Assembly (NCBI GenBank): GCA_030435675.1
Contig: CM059622.1
Location: 8,060,001-8,124,000 of the forward strand
Reading direction: 5' to 3'
DNA from: Steinernema hermaphroditum
Taxonomy: Eukaryota; Nematoda; Chromadorea; Rhabditida; Steinernematidae
DNA length: 64,000 nt
In this document: one piece after another, positions 11,793 through 21,252 of the stretch
Position numbering within the stretch: position 1 is the stretch's first letter
Layout of the letters: every line of letters begins with the position of its first letter
Program-made: the position numbers and the translations under genes
Notes under the pieces: generated by a model
What the model was told of the DNA's origin: nothing
What the model saw: the letters and a program-made list of their open reading frames with translations, nothing else
The model's database searches: none

Positions 11793-11897
11793 GTTCTGGA
11801 AAGATCGAAGCTGAAGAGTATCAACGAAAACAACGTGTACCTGCACAGCGAACGACGAAAAAGAAGATCTCCCAATAAGAGAAAAGAACAGAGACAT

Positions 11898-12712
11898 TCA
11901 GAGGCCGCGATTCGGACAAAATCTTCGAATTGAGAGCATTTTGAAGCGAAGGTTAAATATAAGCACAGAGCTCGGATGCTCCTCAACACGAAAAGCGCGA
12001 ACACTTTCGAGAGCAACAGGAAAGTTCGGCCGCGAATCCCACACGTGTTGACGTCACACGGTGTGTCAGGGCAGACATTTTCGCGTCCGTGGCGAAAGCC
12101 ACACCGTAGAAATGGATAAACTTTCTCAGCTCGCACCCAATCTGCTCCAGATGGGTCGCAAAATGCTCAGCAGTGAATTTCCTATCGATACACCTGTTTT
12201 GAATTTTGCAAATTCAACTTCTTCGCGGAGAAATGGGTACTGACATTAAGAGCTGACATTTTTGGCTGACATTTTTGGCTCCCGCGACGAAGTAAAAGTC
12301 GCACGTTGTTTCCGATTAGACAGTTTGAAGAAGCCTTGTAACTTTTGGCCAGCTACACATATTTCGTCCTTTCTATGCGCAAAATGCTCGGCACACTCTA
12401 GTGCACGATTTCCGCCAAAGGTATCCTGATTTGATGCCTTCTTCGCGGAGAAATGTACGATTTATGACGATAAACACCTAAAACGCCTATCGCCAAAATG
12501 GCACTCCGTAGAAATGCATCTCCTCTCTCAATTCGCGATGGATCTCAGTGAGTCGGGTCACAAAATGTTCAGCAGAGGATTTGCTATCGATTCACCTGTT
12601 GAATTTTGGAAATTCGACTTCTGTGCGGAGAAATCTGCATTTTGGTGCTCAAAAAGCAAGAAACTGAGAACATTTTTTGTGGTCCTGCCACGATAGCGCG
12701 GACGCTTTTCTG
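11898..12712. repeat. Intergenic with threefold degenerate repeat
   Basis: Contains the likely RNase H1 promoter side. From about 12105 to 12690 three related units occur (about 12110, 12340 and 12505), each with CGCAAAATG(C/T)TCAGCA-like and TTCTTCGCGGAGAAATG-like segments. A fourth related segment lies near 49660-49800. No gene recognised. The 14-mer GGTCCTGCCACGAT at about 12681 also occurs near 34971 and, with one base different, at 15535. Confidence 0.5.
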
Positions 12713-13812
12713 CAGGGGTGGGCAAAGGTCGCTCTCAGAGCGACCTCATGATCGGTCAGGGATATCGTTGCGGGAGCACTTGGTGGCAATTGGTCGTGGT
12801 TTTGACCACTTTTACACCTTAAGGCTTGCTGAAACTGCCGAAAGTTATACAGCATATTGTAGAGGAGACAATTCTGAACAGTGTAAGTGGGGTGACGTAG
12901 GATCTACGTAGAGTCACTACCCTCGGAACAGGTCGAAATTGTAAAATCGACTTTTTTAACACTTTTCGACTTTTACTCAATTTCGGGCCAAGGGGCGCAC
13001 CAAACGGTGCATACAGTCTTGTAGAGGAGTCGATGGCGAACAGGACTGGGTAGGGTCATCCCCCCCCCCCCCGGTCACCGAAAAAGGACCTAAAACTAAG
13101 TCAAACGATTACGGTACTTTTGACGGAAATTTATGATCCTATTATAAGAGTACTTTTACACCCCGACGACAAGTGTGACTTCAGAGCCTTATGCATATTG
13201 TTGTAGATGAGTGTATGCTGAATACGACTGGCTAGATTGCAGGACATCGGTAAAAACAATTCCCCCCTAACAGCAAGGTCGATGTTTTAAGACCCCTTAC
13301 GTTGTTTGATAGTGTTCCAGACTAAATAATTCCATAAAAATGATCCAAAGAACAAAACAAACGGTGAATGTATTCTTGTAGAGCACACCATGGAGTACAA
13401 GAATATATGGGGTTATATACCCCCCGGTGAATGGGAAGTGCCCTAAAACGAGGTCCAAACATTTGACATTTGAATCTCGAAATCAGCTTTTTCAAGTCAG
13501 CTTCGTATTTAAGACACATAGTCAGCTCATAGTGAATTTTTCTCCTCTACAAGATGCTGAAGAAAAAAAACCCGATCGTCATTATAAAAATTTAACAAAC
13601 GCGGCTGAGATGGGACTATAAGTAAGTGGTCCCACCACGATTTCCCTGCGGCGCAAGTGCCCTGAACCTGTACTCCGTCATCGGATACGTTGATAAACGA
13701 AGCCATTTCTCTTGTCGTCTGCGCTTATATCGCACCGCTCCGCGCAGACGGTCGGCTCCGAATGGTAACCGACCCCCCCCCCCAAATCGGAGCGACCTAT
13801 TGCCCACCCCTG
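12713..13812. mobile_element. Non-autonomous hAT element, family B copy 2
   Basis: Starts CAGGGGTGGGCAAAG and ends GCCCACCCCTG, and is flanked by an exact 8-bp duplication CTTTTCTG (12705-12712 and 13813-13820), so this is an intact hAT-type insertion of 1.1 kb. It is colinear and in the same orientation as 4242-5361, including the poly-C stretches and a long shared segment near 13080-13620. No transposase is encoded. Confidence 0.88.
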
Positions 13813-14828
13813 CTTTTCTGTCTCGGCTTCAATGGCGCTTACACGCCGTGTGGCAAGACCGATGTCCCAACGTGTGAGATTTACTACTCGGCCGCGGACG
13901 GAAAAATGAGCCATTTGACACACCGTGGTGACCGCAGCGCTCTTCGGAGTCCGGACTCCGAAATTGGCAGAAGGTGGATCCGGAGGCAACGCATCCAAGC
14001 TTCCACACGAAACATGCTTCGGATGTCTACAAACAGTTTATACCTGCATGCTGTGTTCGTGGCGGGTACAGTATGCCCGTCATCGCTCCCAAGCGCCGAT
14101 TTTCTGCAAATTTTGTTGTCTCCATCCGTGCAAGTGATCTGCTAGCGGTGGGCGACGCCGTCGAAACAAGCGCCGTTCGCACATTTATCCAAACATGAGA
14201 GCATGAATGCCAGTTTTCTCTTTCTAGTGCCACTGTAAATTCCGAACGAGGAGCGAGGCTGTGATGGCTTCTTAATCGGTCCGGAGATCGCCTGCGGCGA
14301 TATTGAGGACTTGCACCGACCGTTTTTCCTCTGGCTCGCTGTCGCAGTCGGCGAGCGGTGACGCATCAACTCGCGTCGCCGCAGTCGAGCAAGCCTGGCG
14401 CCAAGTTCCCGTCGCTCTCTCCTCGCACTCCTCTCTTCAGGCGACTGCAGCGCCACCGTCTCTCGTGCATGATGCGTACAGATTCGTTCCGTCGGTAATC
14501 GCATTATGATGATGTAGATATCGACGTTTTATCGTTTTTCTCTCCCCTCGTCGCCGACAGGCTGCCTTCCCCTGTCGCCTGTGAATATATAAATAGTCGC
14601 GCGCCTCCGTTCGCACTCTCGTATTGGAACTGCGCGCTGTTGGGCAACAAACAACATTATACACAATGAGTTGCGGGAGATTGTGTTGCGCCATGTTTCC
14701 ACGAAACTGGGGAATTTTAGGTATTTGCGTGTGTCGATTTGTTGACAGGTATGTATATAGGCGCTGCTCGTGTTTATTTTTTGTTTGATGTGTGTTACCG
14801 CTGTGTCGTGTTTACAAAAAAGAAACGC
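13813..14828. other. Intergenic with a candidate TATA promoter
   Basis: No recognised gene. Positions 13829-13900 share CAATGGCGCT and ACACGCCGTGTG with 49965-49985, a dispersed repeat. At about 14585-14596 lies TATATAAATAG, a strong TATA-like sequence. About 70 bp later an ATG at 14666 opens 18 codons (MSCGRLCC...) ending at a GTATTTG donor-like site. I cannot connect it to a downstream exon, so it is only a possible short transcript. Confidence 0.35.
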
Positions 14829-15598
14829 CAGCACCCCTGGCGAAACGACCCTCGTATCGTGAAATTGGCGCGCCAGGGCAATCGTTGCAGGACCCAACAT
14901 TTGTGATCGGTTCTTTAGCTCCATACATAGGGGTCATCGATAAACTTGCGTGCATTTTCGTTTTTCTCCCCGCCTAGCCACACGTATCATCAAAATATGG
15001 CAGAGTAACAAAGAAAATACGAAAAAGCTTGATGTATAGTGTACTATTCCCAATCTGTCCTTCTACAAACGCCATTGACTTTTTTTCAGTTATTTTCCTT
15101 CTCATGTCCCTTCCCCAAGCTATCTACACAAAGTTCCCTGATCAACGACACGGTTTATGCAAATTCTGCAGTGTTTATAGAATTCTTCCGCGATTGTACC
15201 GCGCAGTTGACACAGCAAGCTCATCGTGACGGGACCCACGACGGACACTTTCTTTGCCGCTTAACTCTGAAATCTGCATAGACCGTGGTGTTCCACTAAC
15301 GAACCGTATCTAGGCACCTTTGCGGAGAAGTGTGCAAAAGAAAATGTACGGTATCTGTTTAAGAAAAAAATTTTTGCTACAGAAAGCTAGAAGGTCTATC
15401 TTCAGTTCATATTTCTTTGTTACTCTGCCATATTTTGATGATACATGTGGCTGGGTGGGGGGAAAAGGAAAATGCACGCAAGCTTGTCGATGATCCTTAT
15501 GTATGGAACTAAAGAACCGACCAGAAATTTTGAGTCCTGCCACGATTACCCTGGCGCGCCAATTTCACGATACGAGGGTCGTTTCGCCAGGGGTGCTG
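14829..15598. mobile_element. Palindromic element with CAGCACCCC termini
   Basis: Left arm 14829 to about 15010 and right arm about 15416-15598 are imperfect reverse complements. They share outer CAGCACCCCTGGCGAAACG and the inner TTGGCGCGCC and TTACTCTGCCATATTTTGAT segments. The 400-bp centre is unique and non-coding. The flanks show no obvious target duplication. Similarity of the arms is perhaps 85-90 percent by eye, so it is older than the 6554 palindrome. Confidence 0.7.
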
Positions 15599-15781
15599 TA
15601 GTTTATTTTTTGTGTCGCGTATCCCGTTTTCCGCCGTTAACGCCACCATTATGAGTCAGAATCGATTCGCACATAAAACGCGTTTATTTTCAGATCGATG
15701 CACTTAGCTGTGCAGGGGCTCTGGGGAACTTTGTAATTACTACTTGGGGATCCGTTTGCGAGAGCCAAATAAGAAGAGCCG

Positions 15782-18700
15782 ATGCGCGACCTGACGCCTT
15801 CCTCGAGCGAAGAGGCCCGCAACAATCTCGTCGAGCGATTCGCAAAACAGTCTTCCATCTCCGTTGGATATGCGAGGAAGCTGTTGAAAGGTTCGTTCTT
15901 ATCCATGCAGATCGTTTGATAGTTTGAACAGTAGCGACTACGATGTACTATTTTTGCTACTGGGAATCCGATTTATTTTTTGTTTTTGTGCCTTTTTTGC
16001 CGTATTTTGTTGAAAGTGCACTGGGAGCAGAGTCACTAACAGTGTTTATTCTAGAAAATCAGTGGGATGAAAAGGCGGCTTTGCTCGCTTATGCGGATTC
16101 CACTCACTACGAAGATGATTCCACGATGCTGCCCTCCACATCTTCATCAGGTGAATAAACAAGACATGTGTTCAGAATGACTTTGTGATAATCTTTCAGA
16201 GAAATTGAACGACATTGAGTTCGAAGGACGCCGCCGGAGAGCAGGATGCAGCGGAAAAACCTTCCACACTCCTGCGTATGCCTTCATCCTTCCAAATCTT
16301 GATCTGTATCCAGAAGATTTTCGACGTTTTCTTGAACGCGATATGATTGAAATGGCGACTCTCAGACGCCTCGAAAACTCCGGTCATCTGAACTGGTGGT
16401 GCACGAATAATAGTTGCCAGCGCTTGTGGCCACTATCTACCACAGGTGACGGGAATTGTTTGCTTCACGCTGCATCCTTGGGTAACCACTTTTCTTATTT
16501 GTTCTTGTACTCTGTGTTGTTCTTCAGGAATGTGGGGAGTTCATGATAGGCAGCTCATGTTGCGGAATGCGCTACATGACGTGCTGACCAGAGGAAGTAG
16601 GCGACATGCCATTCTGCGCAGATGGAGATGGAGCGAGTCGAAAACGAATCTGCAGTCGGGACTCGTGCTCAGTGAAGCTGAGTGGCTTCGAGAGTGGAAC
16701 ACCGTTGTGGAAATTGCGGCGGCGACGCCAAGAACGAAGACTGCTACTTCAGTTGCATCCAGCGAAGCCTCAAAGTACGTTCTTGTTCGTCGTTTCGCGT
16801 CATTAGATCTAGTCTTAAGTCAGCTGTTTCCCACTTCTGCACACTTGTATTGGTGGCTCATAGAAATATTGTCAGTGATTTGTGATCTTTGTTTCCTTGT
16901 TATGACTGTTCTTTAAACAAACGGCTTCCAGGCCGACAACAAATGTTGTGGAAAATAGTGCTGAGCCTTCTGGCGCAGCATCGGAAACAAGTTCCTCAGG
17001 GATGCCTAAGAATGAAGCCGTTACTGTTGAAAAGGCACCGTCCGCTGAAAGTGGCACACCTTCGAGTAATGCTCCAAAACTGCCTCCCGTGAATGAGCAG
17101 ATATACGAAAGCTTGGAATCTATCCATGTGTTCGTCCTTGCTCACATACTGAAGCGTCCCATAATAGTGGTAGCAGATACTGTGCTGCGCAATGCCAACG
17201 GCGAAGAGCTGTCTCCAATCCCATTTGGCGGCATTTATTTGCCTCTGGAATGGCCTGCCGATAAGTGTCACAGGTATCGTAAAGATCCAATCGTTAGTCT
17301 GTAAATCTGCTCGTTTTAGATCGCCCCTTGTCCTGTGTTACGACTCCGCGCACTTCTCGGCATTGGTTGCGATGAGGCACGCACCGGCAAATGCCTTACA
17401 GGCTATTCCCATTACCGATCGCAATCGGAATCTGCTGCCCCTGCATTTCGCTGTTGACCCGGGGCCAGATTTCACTTGGTACTAGATCGTTATTCCCATC
17501 TCAAATCATGTTTTCCATCTAGGTGGAACGACGAGGGCGATATGAAGATCGCCGCCACTTTTGAAGCCATGCAAACAGATGACTGGCGCATAGATCTGAT
17601 CGGAAGATATATGGATATCGTTAAGATGAACTTGCGACGAGGTTCTGTCAAGAAAACAACCACCGTTGCAAACGGGAACGTTCCAATTCCGTCGAAACTC
17701 CTGACCCTGGCCGCTGGTTCCTCGTCAAGTAGCTCCTGCGTCAATAGCAAATCTCCTGGCATTATTAGAAACACTTCTACAAAGTCGCAGTCTCGCATAT
17801 TTGGCGAAGTTTTGCAACATTTCAAGCGGATTGGGAAGTTTACGCGCCGAAAGAAGAACAGCCGGGATGTGGCAATCACAGCAAACGAGCTGAAGCAAGC
17901 TAGCTGCGTGGTTACGGTACTTCTCCATAATTACACACATCAGTATATGGATCACATGGTGAACACCTATATAATTTCGGCCAAGGAGCGATTCGAGAAC
18001 AGCAAGGGAACGCCGTCGGCTCCTCCTCCCTCGAAGAACAGGATGAGCCGATCGTTTAGCGCCTCTTCGGTCATGCTGACCTGCATCAACGGCGACTGCG
18101 AAGAGGCTGGTTACTGCTCGCTAAAAAGCGCCTAATTAACTGAACTTTAGACTGCGTCGCCGTCCACAAACTTCCTCTGTGACGACTGCTTCGAGTACCA
18201 AAAGAGGGAAATCGCGCTTCTGAACTGCGGCAGCGTCCTTCCAGCACCATCTACTTCCAAGTCCTCCACGATGCCCGCAATTTCCAACTCCTCCACCACC
18301 GGGACATCTTCGCTGTCGTCCTCTACCGCTTCGTCGATCACTTCTTCTCCTCCGATGGGAGCGCGATCTGTATCGCCATTTCTGCGGCAAGAACACTCCA
18401 CAACGATCTGTCTCGACGACGACGTTACTCCCGTTACCGTTGTAGCCGCTACGCCAAGTCTTGACGCGTCTCCATTCCGCGCCGTGGGTTGTTGGAGAAA
18501 CAGTGGAGCTCCGGACCAGAAAGTGGCCGTCTGCAGTGTCGCCGGACAAAGCGGAGATGTGACTTCGACAAAGTCAGTGGCGTTTGACCAGTCCTATACG
18601 CACCGAATCTTTATAGCTTGTTCGTGAAGTTTCTTTCCCGTATTACGCATACGTTTTATAGCTGCATGCCTGAAATCTCCCTGACCCCGCACATTCTTGT

Positions 18701-18784
18701 TTCCCGTCTAACCGATTCATTTTCAGAGTTTGCTCGGTTTCCGAGAACGGTATCACGCGCTACTACGTGGAAGGATGCTCCTAG
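15782..18784 (+). CDS. OTU deubiquitinase, OTUD7/Cezanne-like
   Basis: A multi-exon gene predicted to encode an A20-subgroup OTU cysteine protease that removes ubiquitin chains (K11-linked in vertebrate Cezanne). Exon 1 starts at ATG 15782 with a UBA-like helix, completed after an intron by [15 protein letters not shown]. The OTU core follows: [17 protein letters not shown] supplies the catalytic Asp-Gly-Asn-Cys box, then RRWRWSE, and after a Ser/Thr-rich insert [20 protein letters not shown]. The catalytic histidine is in [12 protein letters not shown]. The C-terminal exon has CINGDC and, after an intron, [10 protein letters not shown], spaced like an A20-type zinc finger. The last exon reads [11 protein letters not shown] and ends at TAG 18782-18784. 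Neighbour nlp-40 follows on the same strand about 650 bp downstream. Family call firm; exact orthologue not named. Confidence 0.88.
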
Positions 18785-19433
18785 AAGACTAGTGTCCCGC
18801 TCGTGATGGCTGTTCGGTAGATGTTGGTTGTTGCTGCTGCGTACTGTCGCTATGTCAAAGTTCCATTTAGTCACAGAGTTTTATATTTATTGTTGTTTAT
18901 GTCAGTTATACTTCCTGTGGGAGTCGCTCAGAGTTGATGAATCTATTTAAAAGGCTAAAGAGAAGAGAGTAATAAACGTTTCATTGCTTTGTGCCATAAA
19001 TATCTTCCAAACAGCCCTTATCGTGAAACAACTGTTTTCTGTCAACCGCCGGAATTAGAAAGGAATGCGCGTCCAGTACAGGCCTCGGCTCCCCGATTCG
19101 GAGGCTTCCGACGTCACCCACGGCGATTAACTACCTCGTAAAACCAAACTTCCGATCTTTCGGCGGCGCTTCGTCCGCGGAGGCGGAGGTCCGGGGCTTC
19201 AGGGCTGCTCCAGCCGGGCCGAAGGCGGCGAAATCCCCGGAGTGCGTCATCGCGCCCTTCCGACGCGATTCAGGGACCGTAATCCGCTTAGGAGTGCCTT
19301 CGGAGCCGAAGTCGGCGCGCGCCTCAGCGGCGATCGCGTGTTTGCGGAGTGATAAGAAAGCGCGCTGATAAGCGACTCCGAATCCGACGGCTCTAACCCG
19401 AGGCAGGCAGTGTCCACTCCCGTCGCCGTCGCC
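18785..19433. other. 3' flank of OTU gene and nlp-40 upstream region
   Basis: AATAAA-type signals near 18970 fit the OTU 3' end. No gene seen between. Positions 19050-19430 are GC-rich and directly precede the nlp-40 start, so they are likely promoter or 5' UTR. Confidence 0.4.
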
Positions 19434-20252
19434 ATGCGTCCTTCACCGCTCCTCCGCGCCTCCCTCCTCCTCGGCGTCCTCTGCACCCTCCTCCACGGTG
19501 AGTCTCTCCACTCCACTTCGACGGAGGCCACACCGAGGGATACCGTACCTCTCCTGGCACGTTTACCCCAAAAACTCTGGGATTCTTGTGGAAGAGATCA
19601 CAAGGGGAGCCATACCATCCTTTAGTTCGTCCATATCACTCCTTGGCTGCAATGTTCCACAATTGGTCGGGAAGTCGACCGAAATTTCGCCCTGTTCTGA
19701 CGGCGACTTACAACTTCAGAAATTAATCGGCCTCTTAAGATAGCTGAGCTCAAAGATGCATTAATCGTTAATCTTCAGCTTCTCCCGTGGCCCCTTCCGA
19801 AGTAGACTCCACCCTCGTCGCCCTCCAGAAGACGATCTCGGAGCTGAGAGAGAAGCTCCAATCGATCGAAGCCGCTCTCCCCCCGAAGAATCCCTTCATC
19901 CCCGCCGCCCAGAACCAGCCCGTGAGTGTCCGAGACCCTCTGCAGGCATAACCTACCCCTTCAGGACGAAGCGGCGGTGCAGGCAGCACGGGATCTCCTT
20001 CTCGGCCAGCAGCGTCTCAATACGCGCCAAATCGCGTGGCAGCCAATGCGCCGGATGGTCTCCTGGCAGCCGATGAAGCGCGACAACCGCGAGCCAGGTG
20101 AGTGCAGCCCTGAAGCCCCCTCTGACCCACCCTCAGTGATCAAAGCCGTCGAGGAGAAGCTGTCCGAAGTGCTCCGCGCCGCTGAGCTCCTCGGAGTGTC
20201 CGCCGAAGACGTCCTCAAGGACCTAAAGCTGCGTAACGCCCTCCGGCAGTGA
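19434..20252 (+). CDS. nlp-40: NLP-40-type neuropeptide precursor
   Basis: Four coding exons, all joined by in-phase GT-AG introns. Exon 1 encodes a signal peptide (MRPSPLLRASLLLGVLCTLL). Exon 2 is a helical spacer, exon 3 carries the peptides, and exon 4 a conserved tail (EEKLSEVLRAAELLGV ... VLKDLKLRNALRQ). The peptide block reads RQIAWQPMRRMVSWQPMKR: two WQPM peptides separated by Arg-Arg and closed by Lys-Arg. In C. elegans NLP-40 the active peptide is MVAWQPM, which acts on AEX-2 to time the defecation motor programme, so MVSWQPM is the direct counterpart. The C-terminal tail also matches my memory of NLP-40. The extra upstream QIAWQPM copy is notable. Stop at 20250-20252. Confidence 0.92.
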
Positions 20253-21252
20253 GAAGTGTTTGTTCTGTCGATATCTGTGGCTTTGACGTGTACATAACGT
20301 TATCTTTCGAGAAGAAAGTGCGAAAGAAGAGAAAGTGTTTGTTTCGGAAGGCGACGATCGGTGACGTGGAGGGGTCCCGGAGAGGCTTCCCCCTTACACG
20401 TGCACCCCCAAGGTGTCAGTCTTTTTGGATTTTGGCTCGGTCCGGCACCTTCGTCCCTTGTTAGTTGCGCGCCACTGTGAATCTTTTGCAGAGAAGCCAT
20501 TGACGGGCATCCCCAACGGACAGATGTCGTCGACGGTCGCCGGATAATTGACACGAGCGAGCGGTTCATTGTCCCTGTGGGGCGCAGATGCTCCCCGTTC
20601 ATGACCTAATAGAACATCGTTTATTGTCGCCTCATCACCATCGAGGGAGCGAACGTAAAAGAATCACCGAAGGGGGCGAATAAATAGGACTTAGAGGGTC
20701 TGTACACTGAGATCACTGAGACTTGGCGACTCCGAGCAGCGTGAGGCGCTCGAGGAGCCGTGGACGAGCGGGTGAGCAACGGGGGACTAGAGACTACGGT
20801 GCTGTACACTGGAATGCGGCCGAATCAGGTGGAGGGCGTAGCGCGGACGCCGGGGAACCCGTGGAAGTGGAGCGGAGGCGCGGGGAGCATGTAGGGTGGC
20901 GCGAGAGGGAGACGGTCCTCAGTCGGTCCTGAAACGATTATATGAGGCGGGAAGAGGAGAGGCGCACAAACACTTCGGAAAGACATGCCACACAATCTCG
21001 CGTGCTCACCATCACCAGCTCCAGGCGCGCGCTTCGCCTCTTCGCGGCGGGACCCAGCGACGTCCTACGATGCACCACAAAACGGACAAACAAGACGGAG
21101 TGAAGTTACGGTAAGTGCAACGAGGGTACAGTAGCCGCGGATGGCGGGTACTGTACGACTACGGTAGCGAGAGGGTATCGCGAGAAAGGACCGACAACGA
21201 AAGTTACAAAATTCACGAGGACACGATTAGAAGAGTACGGTAGCGAAGGAAA
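20253..21252. other. Intergenic between nlp-40 and etr-1
   Basis: Contains the nlp-40 3' UTR and, from about 20600, GC-rich sequence with repeated TACGGTAG / CTACCGTA motifs (about 21130-21245) just beyond the stop codon of the convergent CELF gene. No coding potential recognised. Confidence 0.4.
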
